Assembly (NCBI RefSeq): GCF_001053185.1
Contig: NZ_CSTD01000003.1
Span: 91,626-155,625 of the forward strand
DNA from: Mycobacterium bohemicum DSM 44277
GTDB lineage: Bacteria; Actinomycetota; Actinomycetes; Mycobacteriales; Mycobacteriaceae
Direction of reading: 5' to 3'
DNA: 64,000 nucleotides
A model generated the notes under the pieces. That model was not told the origin of the DNA. It worked only from the letters and a program-made list of their open reading frames with translations, and made no database searches. Positions 48,507 through 58,422 of this stretch are shown here, piece by piece; within the stretch, counting starts at the first letter, position 1; every line of letters starts with the position of its first letter. Both the position numbers and the translations under genes were made by a program.

Positions 48507-49868
48507 TTATTTGTTGGCCACGGCGTGGTCGGTCAGAGCTCCCATCACCGGCGTCATCAGTTGGGCGTACTCGGTCGTCACGTGGTTGTCGTCCCGGAAC
48601 ACCAGCGTGTTGCCGACGATCACCGGGCAGCGGTCCGGGACGCAGAACAGGTCGGTCAGATCGGCGTACTGCCCGCCCGCCGCGACGGTCGCGCCCTGCT
48701 CGGCGGCCACGGCCGCCACGCCCAGGCTGGCGGTCACCGACCGGCGCAGCGTCGCGGCGAACCGGCCGGGGTTCTCGACCAGGTGGAGGGTGAGCACGGC
48801 GAGCCCCGCCGACACCAGGGTCGCCGACAACCGGACGGCCGGGCCCGCGGGCACGCCCAGCAACGAGGGCATCAGCAACAGCAGCGGCCAGTGCCACAGG
48901 TACCACGAGTAGGACACGCGGCCGATCGAGCGCATCGCCGGCCGGCACAGCACCCGGCCCACCCCCAGTCCCTTGGTCGCGCAACCGGCGCCGATCACCA
49001 GCGCCGTGCCCAGCACCGGCAGCAGCGCCGCGGTCCCCGGGTAGGGGGTGTGGGGCCCCAGTTGCGTGCAGGTCGCCAGGATCAGCACCAGGCCGCCCCA
49101 TCCGGCGATCGCCGCCGGCAGCAGCGGCAGCCGGCGCCACTGCGGGATCGACAGCGCCACCAGACCGCCGGCGGCCAGCTCCCAGGCGCGGGTGGGAAGC
49201 GAGAAGAACGCCCACGACGGCGACGTGCGGGTCCACCACACGGCGGCCGTCAGCGACGCCGCCCCGACCACTCCGAGCGCGACCGCGTACGGCATCGCCC
49301 GCGCCGCCGCGCCGGTTCGCCCGAGCCGTCCGAGCAACCACGCGGTGCCGATGATCAACACCGGCCACACCAGATAGAACTGCTCCTCGACGCCCAGTGA
49401 CCAGTAGTGCTGGAACGGTGACGGCATCCCCGGCGCCAGGTAGTCCGTGCCCTGCGTCGCGAACCGGTAGTTGCCGACATACAGCGCGCTGGCGATGCCG
49501 TCCACGAAGACGCTGCGCGCCTGCAGCGGCGGGAGCGCGACGGCCGCCAGGAGGGCGGTGGCGGCACCCACCACGGCCGCGGCGGGCAGCAGCCGTCGCG
49601 CCCGCGCGGCGTAGAAACGTCCCACCGCAACGGAATTGGTGGCGGCGACCTCCTGCCACAACAACCGGGTGATGAGGAAGCCGGAGATGACGAAGAAGAC
49701 GTCGACGCCGACGTAGCCGCCGGTGATGCCCGGGATGCCGGCGTGGTAGAGCACGACTGCGATCACCGCGATCGCCCGCAGCCCTTCGATATCGGGCCGG
49801 AATCCCTTGCGGCGGGGCCGCTCCACTCGGCGTGGGCTGCCGGCGACCGCTTCCTGGGGGAGTGTCAT
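48507..49868 (-). CDS. OafA-type acyltransferase with most of its SGNH domain missing
   Basis: 453 residues. Residues 1-385 are a full acyltransferase-3 domain (RPDIEGLRAIAVIAVVLYHA; GVDVFFVISGFLITR) with ten or so membrane helices. Proteins of this type (for example Rv1565c) are ~690-730 residues with a C-terminal periplasmic SGNH domain. Here, after residue ~390 (position ~48700), only the last ~63 residues of SGNH remain, including YADLTDLFCVPDRCPVIVGN and the DxxH block RDDNH. Block I with the nucleophile Ser is absent. The frame is preserved. Confidence 0.82.
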   Translation of the reverse strand: MTLPQEAVAGSPRRVERPRRKGFRPDIEGLRAIAVIAVVLYHAGIPGITGGYVGVDVFFVISGFLITRLLWQEVAATNSVAVGRFYAARARRLLPAAAVVGAATALLAAVALPPLQARSVFVDGIASALYVGNYRFATQGTDYLAPGMPSPFQHYWSLGVEEQFYLVWPVLIIGTAWLLGRLGRTGAAARAMPYAVALGVVGAASLTAAVWWTRTSPSWAFFSLPTRAWELAAGGLVALSIPQWRRLPLLPAAIAGWGGLVLILATCTQLGPHTPYPGTAALLPVLGTALVIGAGCATKGLGVGRVLCRPAMRSIGRVSYSWYLWHWPLLLLMPSLLGVPAGPAVRLSATLVSAGLAVLTLHLVENPGRFAATLRRSVTASLGVAAVAAEQGATVAAGGQYADLTDLFCVPDRCPVIVGNTLVFRDDNHVTTEYAQLMTPVMGALTDHAVANK

Positions 49869-49877
49869 CTGCGTGGC

Positions 49878-50732
49878 TTAGGTAGCCATCCAGGCCAGCT
49901 CGCCGGGAAGTTGGACGCGCCAGTACACGACGTCGTGCCCGCCTATCGAGAAGCTGCCCGCCGCGGGAGTCTTCAGTTGGGACACGAATTGTCTGGTGGC
50001 CGGGTAGAAGCGGTCGAAGAGCCCGCAGTCCACCCGCAGCGGAATCGAGTTCAGCGTGGGCAGACCGAACACGCTGTTCTGCGCCCAGTCGTCGGCACTG
50101 TCGAAAGCGCCGGGGGTGGCGTCGGCGAACGAGCTGAACAGGGCCGGGCTGATCGCGCAGATGCCGGCGGTGCGCGACGGACCCAGCTTGGCGCCCAGGT
50201 GCAGCGCCCCGTAGCCGCCCATCGACCATCCCATGAAGCCCACCCGCGAGGTGTCGAAACCCATGGTGGACAGCATCGGCAGCAACTCGTCGAGCACCAT
50301 CGCGCCGGAGTCCTCGCCGGAAGCCCTCTTGTGCCAGTAGGTGTTGCCGCCGTCGACGCTGACCACCGCGAACGGCGGCTTGCCCGCTTTGGCCAGTCGT
50401 GCCAGGCCCTCGGGGACGCCCATGTCCAGCATCTGGTTCGCGTCGCCGTCCATGCCGTGCAGCGCGATCACCGGACGCAACGCCCCGGTCTGGCCGGGCG
50501 GCATGGCGATCACGTAGTTGGTCTTGATCCCCCCGCGGGCCGCCGACACGAACGAACCGGTCACCTTGGTCGGCAGAGTGGTGCCCGCGGTCGGCGGCTC
50601 GAACGGGGCCGGACCCGGCGCCGCCTGTGACCTCACCGGGTCCAGCAGCCCGCTGAACGCCAGCACACCGGCGGCTCCCAGGCCGGCGCCGGCGCCCATG
50701 CGCAGCACCGCCCGGCGGGTGAGGTCAGGCAT
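49878..50732 (-). CDS. Tat-exported esterase of the antigen 85-like fold (Rv0519c family)
   Basis: 284 residues. A Tat signal, LTRRAVLRMGAGAGLG, at the N-terminus. The alpha/beta-hydrolase has the nucleophile elbow GWSMGG and a likely catalytic His in IGGHDVVYW; the esterase-D/Ag85 family carries such a pattern. It probably hydrolyses or transfers acyl esters in the envelope. ATG 50732; a frame further upstream is open but carries no signal sequence. It is 10 bp upstream of the acyltransferase in the same direction. Confidence 0.84.
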   Translation of the reverse strand: MPDLTRRAVLRMGAGAGLGAAGVLAFSGLLDPVRSQAAPGPAPFEPPTAGTTLPTKVTGSFVSAARGGIKTNYVIAMPPGQTGALRPVIALHGMDGDANQMLDMGVPEGLARLAKAGKPPFAVVSVDGGNTYWHKRASGEDSGAMVLDELLPMLSTMGFDTSRVGFMGWSMGGYGALHLGAKLGPSRTAGICAISPALFSSFADATPGAFDSADDWAQNSVFGLPTLNSIPLRVDCGLFDRFYPATRQFVSQLKTPAAGSFSIGGHDVVYWRVQLPGELAWMAT

Positions 50733-50833
50733 GATCGCAATGATGCCGCGTGGGCCGGGTAATACCGGCCGAGCCACGCCGAATTGGAAGCATCGCGTGA
50801 TCTCGCGTGATGCGGCGTTGATCAACGGGTGAC

Positions 50834-50866
50834 TTCGGCGGATTCGGCGGATTCGGCGGATTCGGC
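50834..50866. repeat. Tandem 9-bp repeat
   Basis: TTCGGCGGA is repeated 3.7 times (50834-50866) in the 218-bp gap between the divergent esterase and phospholipase genes. No reading frame uses it. Copy number may vary between strains. Confidence 0.85.
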
Positions 50867-50950
50867 TACAGGCGCCGGCCGGTTCGCGTTGATACGCTGC
50901 TTACCCGATGCGCGCCCACCGACGATCGAGAACTGGTATACCTCCGCGCC

Positions 50951-52540
50951 ATGGCCTGGCAACGTTTTAGTGTCTGCATTGCGGTCCTGGGTCTGGTCGC
51001 CGCCTGCGGTCACCGGCCCGCGACGCCGGGTGCGCAACGGGCGACCGCCACACCGATCCACCACCTCGTGGTGGTCTTCCAAGAGAACGTTTCGTTCGAC
51101 CACTACTTCGGGACCTATCCCCATGCGGCCAACACCGATGGGCAACCGTTCACGGCGAAACCGGATACTCCTGCGGTCGACGGCCTCACGCCGGAGTTGT
51201 TGGCCCACAACCCGAATGCGGCGGCGCCGATTCGCCTGGGTGGGCCGGCTCAGCAGGTGACCTGCGATCAGGACCATGCCTACCAGGCCGAACAAGCGGC
51301 CTTCGACGGTGGCGCGATGGATCGATTCGTCGAACACACCGAGGGTGACCCGTGTGCACCACCGTCGTTCAACACCCCCGGATTGGTGATGGGCTACTAC
51401 GACGGCAACACGGTGACCGCGCTGTGGAACTACGCCCAGCACTACGCGTTGAGCGACAATTTCTACAACACCACGTTCGGTCCCTCGTCACCGGGACACA
51501 TCAACCTTGTCTCGGGCCAAACCCATGGCATCACAACCAAATTCATGCCGGGCGGCCGCCCGTTCCCGCCGCTTGCGGTCATCGACGACACCGGTGGCGG
51601 GCTGGGTACGCTCATCGACGACTCCCAGCCGTTCGGCGACGACTGCTCCAACCGGGACCAGGTGCAGTTCGCCGCCGGCAACAAGAACATCGGTGACCTG
51701 CTCAACGCCGAGGACATCGCCTGGGGGTGGTTTCAGGGTGGTTTCAAACCCACCGCCCGAGCGGACGGCGAGGCCGAGTGCGGCGCCCAGCACAACATCG
51801 GCGCGGCCCTCGGCGGCACCGGTGCGGCCGGCGCCCTGGCCTTCGGTACCAAGGCCGACTACGTCCCCCATCACGAGCCGTTCCAGTACTACCCGTCCAC
51901 GGCCAACCCGCACCACCTGCCGCCGAGCGCGATCGACAAGATCGGCAGCAGCGACCAGGCCAACCATCAATACGACCTGTCCGATTTCTGGGCCGCCGCC
52001 GACGCGGGGCACCTTCCCTCGGTGAGCTTCCTGAAACCGCCGGCCTATGAAAACGGTCACGCCGGTTACTCCGATCCACTCGACGAGCAGCGGTTCGTCG
52101 TCGACACCATCAACCACCTGCAACGGCTGCCCGAATGGCGCGATATGGCGATCGTCATCGCCTATGACGATTCGGACGGCTGGTATGACCACAAACCTTC
52201 GCCGATCGTGTCGCCGTCCGCCACGCCCCAGGACGCGCTGAACGGCCCGGGCCGATGCGGTGACGCCGCTACCGCTCCCGTCGCCTATCAGGGGCGATGC
52301 GGCTACGGACCGCGACTGCCGCTGCTGGTGATATCTCCTTACGCCAGAGCGAATTTCGTCGACCACACCCTGACCGACCAGACCTCGATCCTGCGGTTCA
52401 TCGAGGACAACTGGAGCACCGGCCGCATCGGTGACCACTCGTTGGACGAACGAGCCGGCGCACTGGGTGCGATGTTTGATTTCACCGGGCCGCTGCAACC
52501 GGGCTTGTCGCTGGATGCCGGCACCGGCAATCCGCGCTAG
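50951..52540 (+). CDS. Phospholipase C/phosphoesterase-family lipoprotein
   Basis: 529 residues. A lipoprotein signal peptide ends in VAAC (Cys19); unlike PlcA-D there is no twin-arginine. The phosphoesterase (PF04185-type) domain begins with HLVVVFQENVSFDHYFGTYP. It contains TFGPSSPGHINLVSGQTHG, a metal-binding IAYDDSDGWYDH and LPLLVISPYARANFVDHT. It should cleave phosphodiester or phosphomonoester head groups on the cell surface. No such gene is remembered here in M. tuberculosis. Confidence 0.83.
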   Translation: MAWQRFSVCIAVLGLVAACGHRPATPGAQRATATPIHHLVVVFQENVSFDHYFGTYPHAANTDGQPFTAKPDTPAVDGLTPELLAHNPNAAAPIRLGGPAQQVTCDQDHAYQAEQAAFDGGAMDRFVEHTEGDPCAPPSFNTPGLVMGYYDGNTVTALWNYAQHYALSDNFYNTTFGPSSPGHINLVSGQTHGITTKFMPGGRPFPPLAVIDDTGGGLGTLIDDSQPFGDDCSNRDQVQFAAGNKNIGDLLNAEDIAWGWFQGGFKPTARADGEAECGAQHNIGAALGGTGAAGALAFGTKADYVPHHEPFQYYPSTANPHHLPPSAIDKIGSSDQANHQYDLSDFWAAADAGHLPSVSFLKPPAYENGHAGYSDPLDEQRFVVDTINHLQRLPEWRDMAIVIAYDDSDGWYDHKPSPIVSPSATPQDALNGPGRCGDAATAPVAYQGRCGYGPRLPLLVISPYARANFVDHTLTDQTSILRFIEDNWSTGRIGDHSLDERAGALGAMFDFTGPLQPGLSLDAGTGNPR

Positions 52541-52635
52541 CGCGCCCGGGATGCAATCTCCGGGGTTCTAACCCTCCCGCGCCCCGCCAAACCTGTGCAC
52601 GATGGGACCTTCGTGTGTGAAAACGGAGGGGTGCA

Positions 52636-53781
52636 ATGAGTCTGGCGTTTCACTGGTTTCTGCCGACCTACGGCGACTCGAGGAACCTGGTTGCCGGCGG
52701 GCACGGGACGCCGATGTCCGGCGACCGGCCCGCGACGCTGCGCTACCTGCACCAGATCTGCGCGGCCGCCGAGGACAACGGCTTCGAGGCGGTGCTGACC
52801 CCGACCGGGCTGTGGTGTGAGGACGCCTGGCTGACGACTGCGATGCTGATCGAGAACACCGAGGTGCTGAAATTCCTGGTCGCCTTCCGGCCCGGCCTGC
52901 TCAGCCCGACGCTGGCCGCCCAGATGGCCGGGACCTTCCAGCGGCATTCGGGCGGCCGGCTGCTGCTCAACGTCGTCACAGGCGGCGAGCCCCACGAGCA
53001 GCGGGCCTACGGCGACTTTCTCGACAAGGAGTCCCGCTACGCCCGCACCGCCGAATTCCTGCATGTGGTCCGCCAACTGTGGGCCTCGAACGAGCCGGTG
53101 AACTTCGCCGGGGACCACATTCGCGTCGAGGGCGCGCAACTGAACAACCCACCCGACCCGATACCCCAGGTATTCTTCGGCGGATCTTCGGCGGCGGCCG
53201 GCCCGGTCGCGGCCAACTACTCCGATGTCTACCTCACCTGGGGCGAACCGCGGACTGCGGTCGCGGAAAAGCTGGATTGGATCAGGGGTTTGGCCGCCGA
53301 CGCGGGCCGGGACCTGAAGTTCGGCTTGCGGATCCACGTGATCACCCGCGACACCGCCGCGCAAGCCTGGGCCGAGGCCGACCGACTGTTGGCGGCTGTC
53401 GACCCCGCCGACGTCGAACGAGTGCAGGCGAGCCTCGCGCGCAGCGAATCCGAGGGTCAGCGCCGCATGCTCGACTTGCACGGCGGCAACAGCAGCCGGC
53501 TCCTCGTCGCACCCAATCTCTGGGCGGGCGTGGGCCTGGTCCGCGGCGGGGCGGGCACGGCGCTGGTCGGGTCGCACGCCGAGGTCGCCGAAAGGCTGAC
53601 CGAGTACGCGGACCTGGGAATCGACCACTTCATTCTGTCCGGTTATCCGCATCTGGAAGAGGCGTACTGGTTCGGTGAGGGCGTCCTGCCGTTGCTCGAG
53701 CGCCGGGGCGTGTGGCAGCACCCCAACCGGCAGTCGCATCCGGCGCCGGCGACGCCGTTCGCTATCGCCTCCGCGCACTGA
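52636..53781 (+). CDS. SsuD-like FMNH2-dependent alkanesulfonate monooxygenase
   Basis: 381 residues, luciferase-like TIM barrel. N-terminal FHWFLPTYGDSRNL and the conserved VVTGGEPHEQRAYGDFLDKE and GHIRVEGA-type regions are typical of SsuD, which splits sulfite from alkanesulfonates using FMNH2 and O2. The C-terminal FILSGYPHLEEAYWFGEGVLP is a family hallmark. GGAGGGG precedes the ATG. No ssuABC transporter or ssuE reductase is beside it. Confidence 0.87.
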   Translation: MSLAFHWFLPTYGDSRNLVAGGHGTPMSGDRPATLRYLHQICAAAEDNGFEAVLTPTGLWCEDAWLTTAMLIENTEVLKFLVAFRPGLLSPTLAAQMAGTFQRHSGGRLLLNVVTGGEPHEQRAYGDFLDKESRYARTAEFLHVVRQLWASNEPVNFAGDHIRVEGAQLNNPPDPIPQVFFGGSSAAAGPVAANYSDVYLTWGEPRTAVAEKLDWIRGLAADAGRDLKFGLRIHVITRDTAAQAWAEADRLLAAVDPADVERVQASLARSESEGQRRMLDLHGGNSSRLLVAPNLWAGVGLVRGGAGTALVGSHAEVAERLTEYADLGIDHFILSGYPHLEEAYWFGEGVLPLLERRGVWQHPNRQSHPAPATPFAIASAH

Positions 53782-54151
53782 CTGCGGCAACCCTGGCCGA
53801 CGCCGCGATTCGCTTCGCGGGCCGCGCCAATCACCCGTTGGTCAGCGCCGAGCCTGCGTACGGGGTGTGCTTTTGAACGAGTCACGCATCGTGGGGGCAG
53901 GCTCGGCGCAGCCTGTTCAGGCTGGGTTGCCTACCGCAGAATGAACTGTCGGTCCCAACGAATCGCGCGGAAGCGAGCAGACCATGGCAGTTGACCCGAA
54001 CGTCTCGGCCTGCGGTGGGCGGGGCGAGATTCTGCGGCGGAGGCGGCCGCTCGCGCATCGGCTCAGCGTCAGCGACCCGCTGCCGGAAGACCACCGAGGG
54101 CGCCTTCCGGTCTGGTCGGTGGTCGCCACCGGCCTGGACTGAACACCCCCT
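53782..54151. other. 370-bp region with one doubtful small reading frame
   Basis: No firm gene. A 52-codon frame on the plus strand (53984-54142, MAVDPNVSACGGRGEILRRR onwards) has high GC at third positions but no recognised family. It ends 9 bp before the permease. The 15-mer TGAACGAGTCACGCA at 53874-53888 recurs at 55511-55525 just after the permease stop, giving direct repeats around that gene. Confidence 0.35.
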
Positions 54152-55513
54152 ATGCCCGGCACTCCGCAACTGCGGCAAGGACTTTCGCAGCGTCAGCTGA
54201 GCATGATCGCCATCGGCGGCGTGATCGGCGCCGGCCTTTTCGTGGGGTCCGGCGTGGTGATCCGCGATACCGGGCCGGCCGCGTTCCTGACGTACGCCCT
54301 GTGCGGCCTGCTGATCGTGCTGGTGATGCGGATGCTGGGCGAGATGGCCGCCGCCAACCCGTCGACCGGCTCGTTCGCCGATTACGCCGCGCGGGCGTTG
54401 GGTGGCTGGGCGGGCTTTTCGGTGGCCTGGCTGTATTGGTACTTCTGGGTGATCGTCGTCGGCTTCGAGGCCGTCGCCGGCGGCAAGGTCCTCAACTACT
54501 GGTTCCACGCGCCGCTGTGGCTGCTGTCGTTGTGCCTGATGGTGTTGATGACGGCGACGAACCTGTTCTCGGTGACCTCGTTCGGTGAATTCGAATTCTG
54601 GTTCGCCGGAATCAAAGTCGCCACCATCGTGGCCTTCCTGGCCGTCGGCACGGCCTTGCTGCTGGGTTGGGTGCCCGGCCATCACACCGACTTCTCCAAC
54701 CTGACGGCGCACGGCGGCTTCTTCCCGAAGGGCGTCGGGGCGGTGTTCGCCGCCATCGTGGTGGTGATCTTCTCCATGGTGGGCGCCGAGATCGTCACCG
54801 TCGCCGCCGCCGAGAGCCGCGACCCCGAGCTCGCCGTCCAGCGGGCGACCAGGTCGGTGGTCGCGCGCATCGGCATCTTCTTCGTCGGTTCGGTCTTCCT
54901 GCTCGTCGTCATCCTGCCGTGGAACTCCGTCGAGCTGGGGGCATCGCCATACGTGGCCGCGCTCAAGCACATCGGGCTGCGCGGCGCGGACCAGGTGATG
55001 AACGCCGTCGTGCTCACCGCGGTACTGTCCTGCCTGAACTCGGGCCTGTACACCGCGTCGCGCATGCTGTTCGTGCTGGCCGATCGGCGGGAGGCGCCGG
55101 CGCGGCTGGTCACACTCAGCCGGCGCGGCGTTCCGCACTTGGCCATCCTGAGTTCGTCGGCGGTCGGTTTCCTGTGCGTCATCATGGCGTGGCTCGCGCC
55201 CGGGACGGTGTTCCTGTTCCTGCTCAACTCGTCGGGGGCCATCATCTTGTTCGTCTACTGGCTGATCGCGCTGTCGCAGATCGTGTTGCGCCGCAGGACT
55301 CCCGACGAGAGGCTGCGGGTGAAGATGTGGTTCTTCCCGGTGCTGTCCGTCCTGACCCTGGCCGGGATCACCGCCGTGCTGGTACAGATGGCGTTCGACC
55401 GCTCGGCGCGCAGCCAGCTGTGGCTCAGCCTGCTGTCCTGGGCGGTGGTGATAGGGCTCTACTTCGCCGCGCGGGCCCGTGGCCGGATCGGCACTAGCGA
55501 TGCGGTCCCCTGA
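54152..55513 (+). CDS. Amino acid permease (APC family, GabP/Rv0522-like)
   Basis: 453 residues with about twelve transmembrane helices. The N-terminal LSQRQLSMIAIGGVIGAGLFVGSG is the APC substrate/sodium-site loop, with QRQLSMIAIGG shared by AnsP/CycA/GabP proteins. Proton-coupled uptake of an amino acid or GABA is likely; the exact substrate cannot be told. Direct 15-bp repeats lie on both sides. No clear Shine-Dalgarno is seen before the ATG. Confidence 0.88.
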   Translation: MPGTPQLRQGLSQRQLSMIAIGGVIGAGLFVGSGVVIRDTGPAAFLTYALCGLLIVLVMRMLGEMAAANPSTGSFADYAARALGGWAGFSVAWLYWYFWVIVVGFEAVAGGKVLNYWFHAPLWLLSLCLMVLMTATNLFSVTSFGEFEFWFAGIKVATIVAFLAVGTALLLGWVPGHHTDFSNLTAHGGFFPKGVGAVFAAIVVVIFSMVGAEIVTVAAAESRDPELAVQRATRSVVARIGIFFVGSVFLLVVILPWNSVELGASPYVAALKHIGLRGADQVMNAVVLTAVLSCLNSGLYTASRMLFVLADRREAPARLVTLSRRGVPHLAILSSSAVGFLCVIMAWLAPGTVFLFLLNSSGAIILFVYWLIALSQIVLRRRTPDERLRVKMWFFPVLSVLTLAGITAVLVQMAFDRSARSQLWLSLLSWAVVIGLYFAARARGRIGTSDAVP

Positions 55514-55606
55514 ACGAGTCACGCAGCCGACGTCGGCGCTCCGGGCGGCCGCGGCCGATGACCTAATGTTCTGCAACATGGGGTGTGGGCCGCCGGTCGG
55601 TGCGTC

Positions 55607-56563
55607 ATGACGGCCGATGAGCGGCGCGCCGGTGTCGACCTGACCAACCTGGACCAACCGCTGAGCCCGGACGCCGGAGCCACCAAGCGCGACCTGGCCG
55701 ACTACCTGGACGCGGTGGCCGACCGGATGTTGTCCGCGCTGGCCGGCCGTGCGCTGACGGTGCTGCGCGTGCTGCGCGGCCAGGCGCCGTTCATGCAGAA
55801 GAACGCGCCGAAATACACCCCGGCCTGGGTGCGGACCGTCCCACTGTGGGCCGAGGCATCGAAGCGCGAGGTGCACTACATCGTCTGCGATGATCGGCCG
55901 ACGCTGTTGTGGCTGGCCAATCAGCGTGCCGTCGAATACCACCCGTCGCTAGCGCTGGCCGACGACCCACGCAGGCCCACCCATTTGATCCTCGACCTCG
56001 ACCCGCCGGACGACGGGGACTTCGCCGCCGTGGTCGCCGTCGCCCGTCTGGTCCGTCAGGCGCTGGCCGACTGCGGCCTGGCCGGCGCGGTGAAAACCAG
56101 CGGCGCCAAGGGAATTCACGTCTTCGTACCCCTCGACGGCGCCGCCGCGGTGGATGACGTCGCGGCCGCGACCCGGGCGCTGGCCGCCCGCGCCGAGGCG
56201 CTCGACCCGCGAAGGGCGACAACCGCTTTCATCGTCGCCGACCGCGCCGGCAAGGTGTTCATCGACTCCACCCGCGCGGGCGGCGCGACCGTCGTCGCCG
56301 CCTACAGCCCGCGCCTGCGCCCGGGCATTCCGGTGTCGTTCCCCCTGTCCTGGTCGGACCTCGATTCCGTACGCCCCGGCGACTTCACCGTCCGCACCGC
56401 GGTCGACGCGCTTGCCGGGCGCGACCTGTGGGCCGAGCACATGCCCAATCCCCAGCACCTTCCCGACGACCTAATCGAGCAGGGCCGCGCCATACCGGTC
56501 GCCCGGGTGGCCGCGATGCATGAGGGCAAGCGTCGCGCGCGGGCCCGACGCGACCAACGCTGA
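55607..56563 (+). CDS. LigD-type primase/polymerase domain protein
   Basis: 318 residues. An archaeo-eukaryotic primase-type polymerase domain as in LigD (PolDom): catalytic LILDLDPPDD (two Asp), KTSGAKGIHVFVPL (His and Lys of the nucleotide site) and FIVADRAGKVFIDSTRAGGATVVAAY further on. It stands alone, without ligase or nuclease domain, like other mycobacterial stand-alone PolDom proteins. Likely a DNA-dependent RNA/DNA polymerase in repair. ATG 55607; GTG 55583 is in frame. Confidence 0.88.
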   Translation: MTADERRAGVDLTNLDQPLSPDAGATKRDLADYLDAVADRMLSALAGRALTVLRVLRGQAPFMQKNAPKYTPAWVRTVPLWAEASKREVHYIVCDDRPTLLWLANQRAVEYHPSLALADDPRRPTHLILDLDPPDDGDFAAVVAVARLVRQALADCGLAGAVKTSGAKGIHVFVPLDGAAAVDDVAAATRALAARAEALDPRRATTAFIVADRAGKVFIDSTRAGGATVVAAYSPRLRPGIPVSFPLSWSDLDSVRPGDFTVRTAVDALAGRDLWAEHMPNPQHLPDDLIEQGRAIPVARVAAMHEGKRRARARRDQR

Positions 56564-56590
56564 GACTTACGACGCCGCCGAGGGCTCAAG

Positions 56591-56983
56591 TCACCCGGTT
56601 TTGGTCAGCAACACGGCTTGTTCGAACGGCAGCCGTGCGATCACCGCTCCGCCGCGTGCCAGGTACCGCGCCACTTCGTCTTTGCTGACCACCTTCGGGT
56701 CGGCGATGCCGAAGGTCTTGCCGTTGTGGCGCATCCGACCGCCTCCCGCGGCCGTCAAATTCTTCAGCCAGTCCCGGTCCGGGCCGTAGGTCAGCACGAT
56801 CGCAAAGCCGGGTTTGCCGTCGATGATGGTGTTGAAGACGTTCACCGGCGTGCGGTATGCCTTGCCGGAGCGCCGGCCCACGTGCTCGATGATCGCGAAC
56901 GGGGGCAGCCACCCGGCCCAGAGACGCTGGACGGGGTTGGTGACGTAGCGGTTGAACCGGGCGAGTCCCTGCGGCATCTTCAT
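56591..56983 (-). CDS. Deazaflavin (F420)-dependent nitroreductase-family protein
   Basis: 130 residues, DUF385/Ddn family, matching Rv0523c. Split-barrel fold with [30 protein letters not shown] and the C-terminal [17 protein letters not shown]. These proteins bind coenzyme F420 and reduce quinones or other acceptors. ATG 56983 was chosen because upstream translation is non-coding. It is divergent from hemL. Confidence 0.85.
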   Translation of the reverse strand: MKMPQGLARFNRYVTNPVQRLWAGWLPPFAIIEHVGRRSGKAYRTPVNVFNTIIDGKPGFAIVLTYGPDRDWLKNLTAAGGGRMRHNGKTFGIADPKVVSKDEVARYLARGGAVIARLPFEQAVLLTKTG

Positions 56984-57090
56984 GTGACCATCCAACGCGC
57001 GGCCGCATCCCCCAGCAAGCCCCGCGGCCCCAACCCGTCCTGCTACACCCTGTAGTTGAAGCGGCCGCGGGGGCTGGGACACTGGTTCTC

Positions 57091-58422
57091 ATGGCAAGCA
57101 GTGACCAGGCGACCGCCCGGGTGCAGGAGTCGGCCCGGCTGTTCGCGGGCGCGTGCGCGGTCATCCCCGGCGGGGTGAACTCCCCGGTCCGTGCGTTCAC
57201 CGCGGTCGGCGGCACCCCGCGCTTCATCACCGAGGCCCGCGGCTGCCGGCTCACCGACGCTGACGGCAACGACTACGTCGACCTGGTCTGCTCCTGGGGG
57301 CCGATGATCCTTGGGCACGCGCACCCGGCCGTCGTCGACGCCGTCGTTCGCGCGGCGTCGCGAGGCCTGTCGTTCGGGGCGCCGACGCCGGCCGAAAGCG
57401 AGCTGGCCGCCGAGATCATCGGGCGGGTCGCGCCGGTCGAGCGGATCCGGCTGGTGAACTCCGGCACCGAGGCCACCATGAGCGCCGTCCGGCTGGCCCG
57501 CGGGTTCACCGGTCGCGCCAAGATCGTCAAGTTCTCCGGCTGCTACCACGGCCACGTCGACGCCCTGCTCGCCGACGCCGGATCGGGGGTGGCGACGCTG
57601 GGGCTGCCGTCCTCGCCGGGTGTCACCGGCGCGGCCGCGGCCGACACGATCGTGTTGCCCTACAACGACATTGACGCCGTGCGGGAGACGTTCGCGCGAT
57701 TCGGCGACCAGATCGCCGCGGTGATCACCGAGGCCAGCCCCGGCAACATGGGCGTCGTGCCGCCCGCGCCCGGCTACAACGCGGCGCTGCGCGCGATCAC
57801 CGGCGACCACGGTTCGTTGCTGATCGTCGACGAGGTGATGACGGGCTTCCGGATCAGCCGAAGCGGTTGGTACGGAATCGATCCGGTGGCCGCCGACCTT
57901 TTCACCTTCGGCAAGGTGATGAGCGGCGGCCTGCCGGCGGCCGCGTTCGGTGGTCGGGTGGAGGTGATGGAGCGCCTGGCGCCGCTGGGCCCGGTGTATC
58001 AGGCGGGCACGCTGTCGGGGAATCCGGTGGCGGTGGCCGCCGGCCTGGCCACACTGCGCGCCGCCGACGACGCGGTGTACGCCACGCTGGACGCCAACGC
58101 CGACCGGCTGGCGCGCCTGCTCTCCGAGGCGCTCACGGAAGCGGCTGTGGCACATCAGATTTCGCGCGCCGGCAACATGCTCAGTGTGTTCTTCGGCGAA
58201 GCGCCGGTGACCGACTTCGCGTCCGCGCGGGCCAGCGAAACCTGGCGGTCCCCGCCGTTCTTCCATGCCCTGCTCGAGGCCGGGGTGTACCCGCCGTGCA
58301 GCGCCTTCGAGGCCTGGTTCGTCTCCGCGGCGCTGGACGACGCCGCGTTCGACCGGATCGCCGGCGCCCTGCCTTCGGCGGCCCGCGCGGCCGCCGCCGC
58401 CGAGGAGGACCGCCCCCGATGA
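57091..58422 (+). CDS. hemL: Glutamate-1-semialdehyde 2,1-aminomutase
   Basis: 443 residues. Makes 5-aminolevulinate from glutamate-1-semialdehyde with PLP. The N-terminal [13 protein letters not shown], the PLP lysine in [18 protein letters not shown] and the [10 protein letters not shown] motif are present. It is ~14 residues shorter than the M. tuberculosis protein in the loop after [11 protein letters not shown], a variable region. Together with hemA/C/D/B 13 kb upstream it completes the C5 path to uroporphyrinogen III. It overlaps the next gene by 4 nt. Confidence 0.95.
   Translation: MASSDQATARVQESARLFAGACAVIPGGVNSPVRAFTAVGGTPRFITEARGCRLTDADGNDYVDLVCSWGPMILGHAHPAVVDAVVRAASRGLSFGAPTPAESELAAEIIGRVAPVERIRLVNSGTEATMSAVRLARGFTGRAKIVKFSGCYHGHVDALLADAGSGVATLGLPSSPGVTGAAAADTIVLPYNDIDAVRETFARFGDQIAAVITEASPGNMGVVPPAPGYNAALRAITGDHGSLLIVDEVMTGFRISRSGWYGIDPVAADLFTFGKVMSGGLPAAAFGGRVEVMERLAPLGPVYQAGTLSGNPVAVAAGLATLRAADDAVYATLDANADRLARLLSEALTEAAVAHQISRAGNMLSVFFGEAPVTDFASARASETWRSPPFFHALLEAGVYPPCSAFEAWFVSAALDDAAFDRIAGALPSAARAAAAAEEDRPR

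Noticed and set aside
50834..50866. Tandem repeat considered as a CRISPR remnant
   Set aside because: The 9-bp units are contiguous without spacers; no cas gene is in the window.
53984..54142. 52-codon frame before the permease
   Set aside because: Composition is coding-like but there is no recognisable family, and no clear ribosome-binding site; kept only as a remark.
53882..55942. Open frame of ~690 codons antisense to the permease
   Set aside because: Shadow of the permease; runs of His, Gln and Arg typical of reverse translation.
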